NCBI GenBank assembly: GCA_015657535.1
Contig: JADHZB010000705.1
Coordinates: forward strand, 1 to 64,000
DNA from: Nephromyces sp. MM_2019
Taxonomy: Eukaryota; Apicomplexa; Aconoidasida; Nephromycida
Length of the DNA stretch: 64,000 bases
Direction: 5' to 3'
The notes beneath the pieces were generated by a model. The model saw only the letters and a list, made by a program, of their open reading frames with translations, was not told the origin of the DNA and made no database searches. The stretch's first letter is position 1; the number at the start of each line of letters is the position of its first letter. Positions 49,901-63,389 of the stretch are shown piece after piece. The translations under genes were made by a program, and so were the position numbers.

Positions 49901-51674
49901 GCTTGTCCGCATACTAGCTACTAAAGACAGCCTACTCGGACTTTTCAGAAAGATTTCTGTAGTATTGCAAACATCAATGAGAACCGACGCAGGTTTCCAC
50001 CCTTGAATAATAGTGAAGCGAGCTAACAAATATTCGGGGGGTGAAACTATTATTCTATGGCTTGGTTGCTGTTTTATCGTATTCGTATCGATACCTTCTT
50101 CAACCCTTAAAGTTGGATTAATGCACATGCATCATAGAGAACTGCCGAAGTTCAGCACTCCATCGCATGATCACAGAGCGCACAACAGGAAATCGAGTGA
50201 GAAGGGCAAAATCGCTGGAAATACAGCTTCCCAGAAGTAAGAGTGCAACAATAGCTGCATTCAAAGAATAAGCAGAAAAGCAATTCATTTTTCTTCTCAG
50301 AGTATACCCTATGATATCGTTAAAATCCAAGATGGTTCAACGCTATTCCAGCAGTTTTGCCACTGCCTTGGACACCAAAAAGCATTCCTCAGCGTAACAG
50401 ACAGCTATAGAAGACTTTGTTGCGGCGTGCGGGGCGTTGTGCCTTTAGCTATTCCTAATATCCACCGCAGATATCGCCTGCACAGCTAGCTGCGTGCGCA
50501 GTAGTTCTCTACATAGGCTTGACTCAAAATACAAATTCACTTAATACGTGCCAGGCATTTTCCTTTAATCATGATAATCTTTCCGTGCATATGATGGGCA
50601 CTGCACGTTTATGGGCACAGCATGCAAAGAGCCTTTCCCATTATGTTATAATCTCTACTTAGAAATATAACTACAAAGAAATGAATGCAAGATGAAGTCA
50701 ACTCTTTCTTATCAGCGAGCGCGCATGCCGTACATGACTGACTGCAGGGCTTTCACCAGGTGATAGAGTACAATGGGTACTACAAAAAAGAACGATGAGT
50801 AAAGGCAAGTGAACCGCATGCTACAGCTGCTGAAAGGAAACAGCATCATAAGGAACAATAGCTATAAAGGGAACCCGGCAGTATAAGAGGAAGGAATTTC
50901 ATGGTATGTGCAACGAAAACCATACATCTCATTGTAAAAAATGACAACTAGCCTGAAGGATGTATCTTATGTAGCAAGAACTCCATGCTTACCATGCGGT
51001 TCGATGCCGCAGTGAATGTGATCGACCTTGCAATAGGGGTACAGCTGGCTAAGGCTAAGGTAAACGCTTACCTCCCCATGCTCTAATCCAGCATATATTA
51101 ATTACCAAACAAGGGCAACCCAAATAATGTCAATGAAAGCAGCTTGTACGAAGCATCACAAAGCAAGAATTTGCGCGAAATGCAAAAAAATTAATCAGCA
51201 GAAAATAACGTATATACTACCATCGGCTGAAAAATAGCGTTCATTCCCCGACAGAACCAGAAAATAGAAAGCCACTAGCGCTTTCATTTTTCAAAATTAC
51301 ATGCGAATACAGAGCGAAGGTTAAATATTCTAAGTGGCTCATGTAATAAATACTGACAAATCTCAAGAGAAAGACTGATCTGATTGCATTTAAAATAGCT
51401 CGATAATGCGATGCACCATATCAATGCATATCAAAAGTGCTACATAAAAAATCGACCCTCAATAAGAGATAGATGCATGCTGTGTTCAGAATACCCCAGT
51501 CACTCCCAAAGAGGTAAGAACAGAAAAAAAATACGCATCTTTTGACAGGGCTGAAAGCAAATATTCTTAGGAAGAAACAGAGAGAACTCCCTATCATGAT
51601 GAGCACAGTAGCGCTAACATTTTTTTTGAACTAGGGAAAAATAAAAAAGCATATAAAACTTATCATTGTAAAGA
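46926..51674. other. no gene firmly identified
   Basis: Upstream exons of the acidic protein should lie in the left part. Frames at 47583-47825 (+, 80 codons) and 49868-50330 (-, two overlapping frames, one with a hydrophobic LNAAIVALLLLGS segment) have no supporting splice structure. Small stem-loops occur at 48059-48091, 48696-48712 and 48794-48807. Confidence 0.35.
48696..48807. repeat. pair of GTCTC/GAGAC stem-loops
   Basis: AAGTCTC-GGT-GAGACTT at 48696-48712 (7-bp stem) is followed about 100 nt later by GTCTC-TCGT-GAGAC at 48794-48807 (5-bp stem). The shared core suggests related palindromes. Confidence 0.6.
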
Positions 51675-54600
51675 TTACTGGCTGCGAATAACTTTCTGCT
51701 CGAGTGTGACTCCCATATTAGACAAGAAATCATCTAAATCACTTCCAGAAGTTACCCCGCTGTTTCCGGTAGCACTTAGAGAATTTTTATCGTAAGAGGA
51801 AGAACTTTTCGCATTATAAAACAAATTTTCATCACGGATATTTTGGTTATAGATCGGTGGGCATGAAAGTCTATTGCTCTCCGCAGCGTCATCCCAAACC
51901 TCAAAAGGAAACACCTGTAAATCATATTTATAATTTAACGGCTAAACAAGCTGATAATACAATTTATGAGCGCACTCAGACACATCCGGTTTCAGCAGTT
52001 TTGACCTATCTACAAGGTAGGGCTACAGCTTAGTGCACATAGCATAAATTAAAAAAAATGTGCTCCACACAAGGTCAGACAAAAATGCAAACACAGGACT
52101 AGAGAGCATGTAATACAGACAGGGCATAATCAATAGAAAAGATTGATTAAGACTAAAAGGCTTCTAATAACTATCCAATAGTACATTGATTCTCAATCAC
52201 ATCTCTTTAGAGACCTTATATCAGAAAAAAAATATATATATAGTTAGGATATTATAATTCAGCATACTGAAAATAGCAAACAAAACATAAAAGAATGGTT
52301 CCCAATAGTTTTTTACAAAGTATATATAGGATCATATCAGCTGCAAAACGTAAATAGCCACATTGCACACATCTATCTCATACCTGCTCAACCTCCTCGC
52401 TACCCATGCTAGTAAGTGATGGATCTTCCACAAGTAGGTCAAATGCACGGGCGAAACCATTTTTCAGACCCTTCAATACAGAACTTAGGGAGCTATCAGT
52501 TTTTTTTAACTCGGCAGCCCCTTCAGCTAAAGCTAACGCGTACAAGTAGGTGCTTCGCTCACCATAACTACTGCAACTTGATCCTAGTGAGTTTACCGGA
52601 GTCGCATTGTTTGTGGCATCATTGAGGCGTAACATATCTTCCATATAGACAAGTCGGTGCTTCTTTCCACTGACGTGCTCGTAAATTTCATCAAGTCCGT
52701 GCTTACACTTAAAGAATCTCTTTGAAATCATCCTCTCTATGAAGTGACTTAGCCCTCCGGTCCTTCTCACCTTCACGCCGTCAGGACGTGAACGCAAGAC
52801 TAGCACATGAGTGCAGCCTTCTTCTATTGCAGTTCTGTAAGGCACGGGCTCATACAGTAAAGCGTCGGCTAACGGTTCCCCAGTAATGACATTTTGAAGA
52901 AGAGATTTGTCACCAAAACGACTGAAAACATAAGGAGGAGCCTCAAACTTCTTGAGATTCGTACCTGGAGTCGATAAGCGGACTACAGGACCAGCCATGC
53001 CAGGCATCAACATCGATGCTCGCAAGCACTCTAAAAGCTCTGGTAGAGTACTGAAATTTCCGTGTTCACTGTCTAGCGCCACGCTCTTCTTAGAATGTAA
53101 AGCACTGACTATAACCTAAGGAACGAGAGGAGCAGCATGGAAAGCAATATAAGACCGCAGCAAGAAAAAATTAGGAGCTAAGTGAAGCAAAATGAAAGCG
53201 AGTAAAACAATATCAACGCTTCAGATTTAGACAAAGCATGAAATAGCAATGTAAGAATATCCTATATAAAAATTCTACGATTATTATGCTCCACAGAAAG
53301 ACACTTGAAAAGATGAGGCGGATGAAATGCATATGCGCTGAAAGGGAGATCAATTATCGCAGCATACAGCCTCATGACCAGCGCAATACCCAAAATTAGA
53401 GTATTTATTCATTCACACAAAATTTGTAGTACTTTATTACAAAAATCAGAGTGCAACGCGTAGGGCCAAGGCAATAACATTTCATGCACGCCCAGTATAA
53501 GGAAGCCAATAATGCATCTTACTCTATAAATTAAACAGAGGATATTTTTTAAGATACCATGAAAAAAACACGCTAACAGCAATATTTCAAAATAAATGAA
53601 GCATTCATTTTCACAAAAAGATAATCCCAATATAGATAAAAAAAGCAAATTAACCCCTTTAGTTATGTCAACATAAAATCAATGCACAGCCTGTGGGACT
53701 ACACTAATACAAAAAAGCGGCCCACAGCTGCAGCTGAAACTTTTTTCTCAGTTATTCATTCGTTTATATAAATCTGGCTAAGATAATTAGAAGATCCCAT
53801 CCTGTATGTTTAAAGCACACTATCCCACAGTGTCATTGACCAACGCAAATTGCAAACTTTTTCATCTATATCAGCAGGCAGTGTAACTATAAAAATTGAG
53901 AGGATATTGGCACAGCTTCATGAGTTCTACGGAATGCCGCGCCGCTACAACAAAATCTAGTTTCATCCTGAAACAAGAAAAGCAACGCTTTACAGCAAAA
54001 TTTTATTCTGCAAAAAAACAAAGTCTTAACAGCAAAAGTAGAACATCAAATACTTATTAGCAGCCTCATCTCTTGGCGCTTATAAAGCTCCAAAGTACGT
54101 AGGGGCTCTCTCATACTATTAACTTGTGTACCAGCAAAAATATCACTCACTTTTAGGGGCTGCAGGGAGTTATTTCTCCAGAAGGCTTCCCAATCCAATG
54201 GCTGCTTCTTTTTTATTATCTCATCAAAAAGGAAGTCGAGGTTAAGAACAGGTTTCCCAAGCTTATCCATTATGAATCCCTTAAGGTCCCAATCGAATAA
54301 TGGTCCCAATCCCATAGATCTACCTACTCGAATAGGATCGACAAACCTCTTCTCAGCTTTCGGGATCCAATGGCAATACACGCTACCTCCTTCGTAGGGA
54401 ATTTGCCTGCTGACAAAATAAGCCCCTATCATGCTACCAGCGCTGGATCCATAAATAACATCAAAGGAGTCCGCAAGCCCTAAATAGTGCAGCGCAATCG
54501 CCATGCCTGCTGAGACACAACCACGCATTCCTCCACCCTCTATAGCAAGCCCTACCTTGTATGGATCATTACGACTACCTGGCTTAGAGTGGTTCATTTT

Positions 54601-55903
54601 TCTTTCATAAAGGACACGAAGGACAGGATGAAGTTCAGCAAGCGCTTTTTTGCAGGTATTCATGCAAGCTTTATGTTCCATTGAATTGACTTCATAGGGG
54701 GTTGAGCTTCCCCTGGCCAGAATTTCTTCGAGCTTTAGCAAACTGATTGGATTGATCCGGCGTGTATGGTGCCGAAGGTTTCCTCTCACATCGTATAAGC
54801 TGTAAACAGGTGTTACTAGCTAAAAACGCTCTGGTCCAAGACTTGAGGAAGCAGCAAATTATACAGAAAGTATCACCATACGCAGAAAAGGAAAGCAGGA
54901 AAGCATGTGGCAGTAATACATAATAAAAAAACTGGCAGCCTCCCAGGAGTGTTACCGGATTAGGCTAGTAATCAAGCAAATATGAAAATGCCAGTGAATG
55001 CGTATGCAACGGAGAAAAGCTCATCAGCCACTCTGCAAAGAGTATTTGCATAGTCACGCACAAAAGCCGATAGTCAAAGTAAACCTAAGGAAGAAAAAAA
55101 AAATTATCCATTAAATAGCGCCATACGTTTAAAGCATAGCTATTTTCATCTACAAGTGCAGCTGCAGCAAGTAAAAGGCTATTGAAATCATAATCAAGAC
55201 TCCCATACACAATTACGTGCAGCCGGATGCTTTGTATGCAACTTTTCGGAGAAGTGGAGCACCCCAAAGCACAGAGAGCACTTCATGACTATGCAGAATA
55301 CAAACACCAGAGAGAGCAACGAAATTTTTGTTCTGCACAAATACTACATTCTCAAAGGACTGGGATTAAGTTTTCCAAGAAAGAAGCCAATAAAAAACTT
55401 AAGCATTAGCACATAAGAACCTTTCAGATAATGTCTGTAATGTAACTTTTCATCCCCTATAAGGCTGGAAAATAACATTCAGCCTACCTGGTGGGGAGAT
55501 TCCTTGTAATAGCCCAGTGAAGATGTCGCAAACTCTTCAGGCGGATTTTTTTTTCCCGAAATACAGCTCGCAAGTATTTGGAAAGCCTTGTATCAAAAAT
55601 TTTTTTCGGGTATGTTTTTGCGAACAAGCTTGCTTTATTAAGCCATGCACATCTTGGTGTGCTGGTGAACTCTTGTTGGCATCGGGGGCAGCGGCTGCAC
55701 CGCTGGTGACCTGCATTGCTGCCAAAAACAAATTGTACCTGCGGTACCACAAAACTACCTGGATTCAACGGTGAGGCAACTGAAAAGCGCATAAAAAATA
55801 GGGCGATCCAGCAGATGCAAACGAAAAGTAGCCACTTATTTAGGCCACCGCAAAGCCATCTTATTTTTCGCTCGAACACCAAAGGTGTCTGAAGATACCT
55901 CAT
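51675..55903 (-). CDS. patatin-like phospholipase (acyl hydrolase) with N-terminal membrane anchor
   Basis: Exons 55903-55488, 54799-54151, 53115-52384 and 51914-51675 join in phase to 678 residues (donors GTAGGC, GTGAGT, GTATGA; acceptors TTTACAG, TTCCTTAG, TTTACAG). The patatin domain begins near residue 222 with the oxyanion loop EGGGMRG (227-232) and the nucleophile elbow GSSAG, with catalytic Ser258. It continues past PLKVIVSALHSKKSVALDS to LRASMLMPGMAGPVV. The dyad Asp is probably Asp439 in ADALLYEPVPY, the form found in this eukaryotic subfamily in place of DGG. Such enzymes hydrolyse fatty acyl esters of phospholipids or acylglycerols. Residues about 24-38 are hydrophobic (WLLFVCICWIALFFM), preceded by basic residues: a signal anchor or signal peptide. 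Residues 40-140 are basic and Ser/Arg-rich. The C-terminus is low-complexity. The ATG at 55903 is chosen because two codons upstream there is only TTG; an upstream exon is possible. Confidence 0.85.
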
Positions 55904-56554
55904 TACCAAGTCTAAAGATAGGGATAAAAGTCAATCTAATACATTCGGGCAGGCGTCTGCGAATATATTTGACAGTACGCTCTTCCGCCTCGCTACTGAT
56001 GACAACTAAAGGGCTACATTGTACACAACATCGTCAGCCGTGAAAGTTTTGTATCACGTACTACTGCTTTTCGGTCGACAAGACCGCCGTCGTAAAACTG
56101 CCCGTAGAAAGAAACGCATGAGCTTCATCTTACAGGTTGAGTTGCGAAGAGCTGCTTGTCATGTCAGCTGTATGATGACAAAATGATTCCGGCGCATGTG
56201 TTGTGGCAAACCATGTTGTATATAGATACGTGAAAAACAAAGGAACACTGCGCACTACGAGTACTGACAAAACATCGAAACAAAAGCCGGAAATGCCTTT
56301 GGTGCTCGTTCCCCTTTGTATAACCGGAAAGTAGTCGGTGGCAATAAGATATTTCACTGACAAGAGATCTATGCATAGGTAGCAAAAGAAAGTCATCCAA
56401 AAGTTACTAGATATTCACGCAGGGGTCTACGCCACTGACATTTGTAGGAAACTAATCCCAAGCGCGTGCGAGGCTTCAATGGCTGCGAAGTTGTAAGTAC
56501 GGCATGTTTGTAGAAAATTGCGGGGTCTAGGTTGGGGACCAACCGATTACTTAC
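55904..56554. other. no gene identified
   Basis: Holds the upstream region of the phospholipase gene. Minus frames at 56130-56400 continue past the candidate exon at 56555-56908 but show no domain. Confidence 0.35.
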
Positions 56555-56908
56555 CCGAGGTGCGCAATCAAGAGGCAAACGGTCGCTAAATGGTACAATA
56601 AAAAATTTTGAGACATCTTTAATGGTACGCTTATGAAAATCTATTACCAAAGATTTCTGCCTTGTATCATCCATAAGAATGCTATTTTTTGTATTCTGGC
56701 TAGAGTCTTTTGGTAGGTCTATGTATATAGTGCGCCATATAGGGGGCTTTCTAAGGTGATTAATCAAGATTATAGGGATTCGGGAGACTTCAATGCACGT
56801 TAACTTGCAGCGGAAATCTGAACTAGTAGGACAGGCAGCAAGCATTGTAAGAGTGCCTTGAGCGTTTGAATGAAGTGGAAAGTAGTCAGCGAGCGCTTGG
56901 TATCGCAT
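56555..56908 (-). CDS. hypothetical protein, candidate first exon
   Basis: An ATG-led frame codes 118 residues up to a consensus donor CGG|GTAAGT at 56554. The frame stays open for 53 further codons to 56393, so an unspliced 171-residue product is also possible. Visible text includes MRYQALADYFPLHSNAQGTL, a basic segment NHLRKPPIWRTIYIDLPKD and IKDVSKFFIVPFSDRLPLD. I recognise no family, and no downstream partner exon was found. It lies head-to-tail upstream of the phospholipase but does not join its first exon in phase. Confidence 0.33.
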
Positions 56909-58677
56909 TTGCTGCTTTTTTTAGCACAGGTTAGATTTTACTTCGTTCACTTCAAACTTACGTGATGCTGGTACAAGCCCGGAAATGTTGAATGAATGTC
57001 ACTCTACACAGATCAAGTTCACCCTAAAGCAGACATGTTTTTCTTGTATCATTCAAATGATTTTAGCTATAAGCGGCTTCCTATTGTTTGTATTTCATAG
57101 CCCCAACAAGTCAGTTTAAAGGTAATTTTACGCAGCTACCTGGTAATAATTCTAGCCTATACTTGTAACTATTATCGGATATCACTACTCGTATATTTTG
57201 GAGACGAAGAAATGCAGTTTTGAAACACCAACCAGTGCTATATGGCCACAAAAATGGTTTTCAAGAAATTGCTTGCCAAGTTTCCTTCAAGTTCGTACGT
57301 AATTAATTTCTCTATTTCTACGTATCTAAAATTACAGTAGGTTCGAGGTTGATTTTTATTTAACGACACAGGGGCCTTGCATATCTAAAGGCGTTATTTC
57401 CCTGTATATGAAAGCGCTAAATACTTAAATCTCAGATTTTAAAAATGCGCAATTTATTCAATATTAAAGGAAACTGAGGTCACCATGCGTACATAACAGT
57501 TAATAGAGTAAGAAATAATATATAGCCGATCACTACTCAGTAAAAATAGTTTCATGTCGATAAGTTTTATACCAAATTTAAAAAGACAAAGGCAAAAGGT
57601 CCACAATCAAATTATCAATCAACGGTTATGTGAACGTTTGACAAAAATCATTGCATTGCATGTTGATACTGCTAAAGCCATCAAAAAATATAAAAAGGGG
57701 CTCGCCAGGTGAATTCAAAGGAGAACAATGTAGCGAATAGTCCCAGAGTATCACAAAAGAAAAGCTAGGGTATGCGTTTCTCGTTCACCGAAGTAAATAT
57801 AAAAAGAGAGCTATTTGCTTGAAGCTGCTTGCTGAATAATTGACATGCTTATGTAATTCTTTACCGGGTTTATTTTATCTGCGCTTAAAAGTGAGAATGG
57901 TGAGGAAAATTCGTATATTATTTTGGCTTAATAAATGAGCTCTTCTCCGCCTAAAACTTTGAAGGTAGAAATTGTAGCTTTAGTACGTAAAAAAAGTGAA
58001 TTTATAAAGCAGCTTCAAATTTAAAGAGCCTTTATCTATTTAGAGGAAGTTCGCTCATATTATTAGTCACTTGCGCCTGTACTACTTATTACAAGACATA
58101 TGTGCAGAAAAAAGAATCATACGCTGGTTAAATAGTTTATCCATGCTATCTTATTTTTTGTTATCTGTAAGGGCAAGTGCCTGATAAATTCTAGTTTCCC
58201 CAAAAATTATTACTTGGGATACCTAATGGTCAGATTAAAAATTAACAAAGCTTTGGTAGTCATAGAGAGATACAGCATATTTCTTCCTCCTTAAATTCCT
58301 CCGCTTGAGGGAAAGACTATACTACAAGTTCGACTCTTTTTTCGGCTTGCAGCACATAGCTCGAAAGATATAGACCAATTAAAGGAGCTGTTAAATTCAG
58401 AAAAAGAAAGTTATCAAACTGAATTTCAGATATCTATTTCTACATTTTGATTCGTGATACACAGCCTTGGAGCTTAGTCAAACTTTGATCATCAAGCGAT
58501 AGCGCGTGCAACCGTCAGTTTATTACAGAAACAAATCCTTAAGGGTGCCAGCATAGCTAATTACCGTTATGCTTCAGTTGCGATTAGCTGAGATATTTAG
58601 ACCAACTAAGCTGGGCTAATAAATCAAAGTTTACTAATAACGGGGGTATGAAAGCATATGGGCAGTTAGTTTTTCCA
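56909..58677. other. no gene identified
   Basis: No frame above 60 codons and no paired splice signals. AT-rich, featureless by eye. Confidence 0.4.
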
Positions 58678-59112
58678 CTACTTGAGAGCATTTTTCAGGG
58701 CCGCCCAGCCAGTCCTCAATTCTGAGTTCGTAGAATATCTACCCTGAGAAGGTAAGAGTATGCATAATGACCAACGTGTGCTGCGCGAGAGCAGTTGCTG
58801 TCCTAAAAACTTCTGACTCACATGGAAGGCATGCTGGAGGGTAGCATCTGTCTGTACTGCACTAATTAGCGAGGCTTTGAGTGTGGCGATCAATTTGTTC
58901 ACCTATAGTAAGTGTGTCAAAAAGTGTAAATATACACCATTTTGAAGATTAATGTGACCAATATTTTTTACATTTTGAGGATTTATCGATACATCCCTGA
59001 GGCTGGAGCGTAGCCTGGATTCTGTATCCTTTATGGCATCCAAGGAAGCAGCAGATAGCGACCGCAATAAAAATAGAAGTGTAGCTAATAACAAAGTAGC
59101 TGTGAGATCCAC
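58678..59112 (-). CDS. possible exons with hydrophobic segment and helix
   Basis: The minus frame at 59112-58903 reads a hydrophobic run (LLLATLLFLLRSLSAA) then a helix LDAIKDTESRLRSSLRD. A second open frame at 58902-58678 begins after an acceptor CTATAG with VNKLIATLKASLISAVQ. A join from CAAAAT|GTAAAA would need an intron of only about 70 nt, much shorter than others in this window, so the structure is doubtful. It may belong to the same gene as 60132-60302. Confidence 0.27.
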
Positions 59113-60131
59113 ACAATAAGCTTTTCTTGAAATTCCAAAGGCTTTAATACATTCGACAACTAGGTAGTATGCCTACCAGTGTCATAAAAATTCTCCGTAT
59201 AAGCAATGGCGAACACAATCTTGCACACTGATTCTTCCACCTCCGGTGCGGGCTTATCCTCGAGGGCTGAGCTCTTACAATGATTTTCTTCCTTTACTAC
59301 ACAAGAAAAATTATCTACTGGAAAAACATGTTATTGCAGCAGCAAATTCCACTCAATAATTTTATATCCCACATTTTTTATGCCACTCCAGATTGATGCG
59401 TAATCTAGCTCGCAGCTCTTGGAACATATCCCACGGTGTAAAAGCCTGAGCGAACCTCATAATCTCGATGAATCTCAGCAGAGAAATTGCTTTATGCTTG
59501 TGGTTGTGTGATTACTTTACCAGAAAATTGACTCTATGACTTAATAATGTTGCAAATACCAACTTCTCAACCTCGTGGAGATTTTTTTCCCGAATATTTG
59601 ATTCCAGGTTCATCATTGCCTGTACAAGGTTTGTCCAAAAATTTGTCAGTCATGGAAACTAGGTGTTGGAAGCGCATAATGTGAAATACAGATTTTTTGC
59701 GCTGTTTACCAAATAATCACTATAGCGAGTCAGATTTTGCGAGCTCTCATTCTGTAATAAGGTTAATCTCAGACAAATTCAATTTCTCATCAGGTTCCAT
59801 GGAAGTTGTTGGCGTATTTTCTTGCCCACCAATGCCATTATATGAACACAGCACGCCGCCAGAACTTGTAACCAATCCTTGGTCTCGGGGATATTAGCAG
59901 ACAATGCATGATAATCAGATACACCGCATCGTAAAACTGTAGTGAGTGCCTCGCAGCTCTGTACAGGTATAGAAGCGTATAAAGTGGGTGCTACGATGTG
60001 GTCAATATGTCATTCTACAACAATGAAGTAGTCACCAGGAACGCTATGGTATCTGATGCGGGATACTGCAGTTTTCTGCAGAGCATGAATACCCATGACC
60101 TGCAGAGTATTATGTCATCCCTTTCTTTTAC

Positions 60132-60302
60132 AAGAAAGTTAAATGTGTCTATTCTCTGTAGATCCCTTCCACAATTTTGGGCCGTCTTCCATATTTTGCT
60201 GGTCGCCTGAAATTCCAGGAAATCTCCCATGCTGTCATAAAATACTATTTTATATTGGACAGATAGAATCGCGGTGGGGTTGGCGGTAAACAAGTTCCAC
60301 GG
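60132..60302 (-). CDS. possible exon of an unrecognised gene
   Basis: Between acceptor TTTAG at 60303 and donor CTT|GTAAAA at 60131 the minus strand encodes 57 residues: PWNLFTANPTAILSVQYKIV, FYDSMGDFLEFQ, then a basic segment. The alternating hydrophobic pattern looks like beta-strands of a luminal or extracellular domain. No family recognised. Confidence 0.3.
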
Positions 60303-61801
60303 CTAAAGAAAAACTGCTATGCGCTAGAATCATGCTTGCATGATCTTAGATAATAGTACGAGGAAAATAGCTTCAAGTGTACATACAAGTGGCAGCACAC
60401 CTTCAACACGTTGGGACACCGCATGGGAATTCTACCCACCTTCGCTCTTTAAAATCCTACTCCCCTAGTTAGCACTCAATACAAAGATATACGACTTTCT
60501 GCGCCTGAAATTTTTATTTAATTAATTCCAGATGGGTAGCCGACGGTTTAGCAGAAACACTGAAACGTTGCATCGTGCGAGAAAAGACTAAGAAGCCAGC
60601 GCAGATAACCATCCCTGTAGCTATCAATAACGAGTGGCTTTTTCTGTTTAGAATAGCTCAATATATAACGTAATATACGCACTAATTAAGACGATCATTC
60701 CTTGCGCGCAAATATATCATTTGCTGCACTTCTCAATAGTGGAAGCCAACCACCGCCCATTATAAAAAAAATATTTACGACTTAGTATTAGACTGGTAAG
60801 TTCAGACTGCCTGGCAAACACAGCAAGGAAATTACTTCTACTTTAGCAAAACAGCGACAAGCGACGCTGCGCTTGATCATATACATGAAGGCGCCCAACT
60901 GAATTTGAAAAAATAAGCTCAAGAGCCGATTCACTTTTTTTTACGCCTTTTAATAAAGCCTAATGATTGAAGTTTTGCGTGTTAACCTACGTCACTGCTT
61001 TCTTGACATATAAATACAAGAGTGTCTATAGGAGAGATAGAAAAATACCGCATAGCATTAATTTTTATAGCTACTAACACTGAACATCACCCTGGGTTCC
61101 TCAGGCTAATGAGCTCGGGTGGCACAACATTTTAACGCACGCATACTAAAGCCTCAATAAAGTTTGTATTTGCAAGCACTTGCGTAATTTGGAATTACAT
61201 CAAATACGCTGGAGTTTTGCCGCCCCTTCACTATGCAAATAAAATTGATGCAGCGTTCGGAAGCTTGATGCACGAATACCTAGTCCCATAGCTTATTCGC
61301 AATTGATTTTTAAAAATTGGCACCTTCGATTATGTCTGCATAACTATTCATGAATAATATTCTTAAAAAAATTCAAACTATTCATGGTTTGGTAGAATTT
61401 GCAGCGCATGAGATCATATTTCCGAAAGCTCAACTGTTAGTCCACATCAGATGTGACCAAGTTATCTCATAACTACATAACTAGGCACTAAGACTTTTTA
61501 CATGTTTAATAACTCTTAAAAAAAAAAAACTAAGGAATTAAAAAGCTGCATATAAGGTGACCGTGACGCGCTTGATTACAGTCACCAGAAGCTGCCTACC
61601 ACTAAATAAATCCTTAGGCTTGTGGTGACGCTCCATAAAAATACACTAAAGCCGAAATGCCGTCAAAAAGTGCGTTGTGGTCGGACAACGCATTACGAAG
61701 GCATAGTTTTTCACTAGGATTAAATAAATTAACAAAGAAGGTGATCAGGTGGGACAAGTCAAGTGGAAATTATGCACGAAGATTTGAGGCATAAAATGAC
61801 T
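60303..61801. other. intergenic, downstream of NAA40
   Basis: No ORF above 60 codons and no repeat. Probably contains the NAA40 3' end and the 5' part of whatever gene includes 60132-60302. Confidence 0.4.
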
Positions 61802-63389
61802 TCAATTACCAGTACTCATTAAGGGCTTCTTCAAAATGTAGTATTCGGCGTAATCAGTAACATTTGAAAAACTAGGACTGCTTTCATCTTGAATAAATCC
61901 ACAGCATTTCGTATAAAATTTCAGTGCTCTAGGATTGGTTTTCTGGACTGTGCATAAAATCTTCTTAAATCCAAGTCTGTTTCCTAGATCTTCAACCGCA
62001 GAAACAAGTGTTCTACCTATCCCACAACTGCGATATTTTGCCTAAATAAAAGCCACAAGAAGTAACAACCTGTTAGAGAAAGCATCCAGACCATACGCCA
62101 TAATTGATAGTAAAATATGCAAATTGAGGCTGCAAAAAATAATCGTGATGTCATGTATGCAACGATAATTATAATGAAGTTTAAACATGTTTTATTACAG
62201 GCCATGCAAGAGTAAAATAGTTTGTTATCATCTAATGGTTCTGCTAGCAGGATATAGAAACAAACCTAACCTTAGAACGCTATAGCAGCGTTAGCGCATA
62301 CGTTAAATAAGAGCAGATGAATGGCAAGCTATATTTAAAAAAAAACCTTGTGGCTACTATCCACGTTCATGCAATAACGTTATATCTGTACAGGAAACTA
62401 TGCTACGCGTCTTACCTCTGTTTGCAATTCCCATATGTAGCACACAGGTATTGCGTATCCACAGTCTCTATTTATCTCAAAACGGAAGTGTAAGAAAGCA
62501 GCTATTGTAACACCTGCAGCGACATGAAGGAACGCTTATTATAATTATTGGTAAAAAAAGCCTATGTGCCAGCCTTAGAGATGACCAGGGTCGATAACTA
62601 TGAGGCCTAATTTCAGCGCTAAAAAAACCAACTAAACCTGTCAACAAAACTTGACGGACAAATCAGGAGGGAAATTAGCTTACTCTTATACAGTGGTTAG
62701 CCATCAGTAATTTTGATAGTTGGACAATCCAAGGGATCATATCAATAGCACCAATAAGCATGACTATATGAAAACAGTAAAAATGAATACCTGTCAACGT
62801 ATTAATATAATCTTGCACCCGGGTGGTATATTGTAATTAAAATGCAAATATTCTTAGCCGCAGGAAGCTTTGCAATGCACATAACGGTCATAATCATGAA
62901 AATAGAGCAATTCGCATATCATATCAATTAAAAGGCTTATTTTATCAAATGTTGAACTTGTCTTATACAAGCATGAGAGTGAAAAGAGGCAGAGCCAGCA
63001 GGGTACGCTATCATAGCGCTTAAATTACCAGCGGGGTCTTCCGATGTCAAGTTAGACTTCGTGACGTAGAAAAACATGGCATCCTTATTATTCAACTCCT
63101 TCAACTTCTCGCAATCACTCCAGCCAATGCCATTGAAATTTGACGCTTCATATATTTCAAACATGTTTCTTTTGGTGAGAGAAAACATCTGAGCCATTAA
63201 ATCTCTACCACTTGCTATTATGCTCAATTCATGCGAAGATGACAGTGAAACCTCCAGATCTGAATCCAAATTGGACGTCTCCAGGGTGCTTCTACACAAG
63301 CGCATAGACTGTCTCAACTTTTCAATGAGTGCAGTGTCTTTCATAGCCTTTTCTTGGGCCTTAGAAACAATGCTAGTGGCCCTTGACAT
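61802..63389 (-). CDS. NAA40: N-alpha-acetyltransferase 40 (NatD, histone H4/H2A)
   Basis: Exons 63389-63029, 62513-62416 and 62041-61802 join in phase (donors GTAATT, GTAAGA; acceptors CTGCAG, TTTAG) to 232 residues, close to human NAA40 (237). The N-terminal region carries the NAA40 signature NMFEIYEASNFNGIGWSDCE followed by KLKEL. The GNAT core has FLHFRFEI (127-134), the catalytic-region CYIWELQTE (145-153, Glu149) and the acetyl-CoA binding YRSCGIGRTL (RxxGxG, 157-162). Further on, CTVQKTNPRALKFY and FIQDESSPS match the family's C-terminal end. NAA40 acetylates the N-terminal Ser of histones H4 and H2A. The ATG at 63389 is preceded by an in-frame stop. A basic helical N-terminus precedes the catalytic domain, as in homologues. 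All three exons agree with the family independently. Confidence 0.9.

Noticed and set aside
49868..50330. Two overlapping minus frames, one with a signal-peptide-like hydrophobic stretch
   Set aside because: The frames cannot be joined by credible splice sites, and neither shows a domain.
57310..57360. B-box-like GGTTCGAGG as a tRNA signal
   Set aside because: No matching A box, acceptor stem or cloverleaf nearby.
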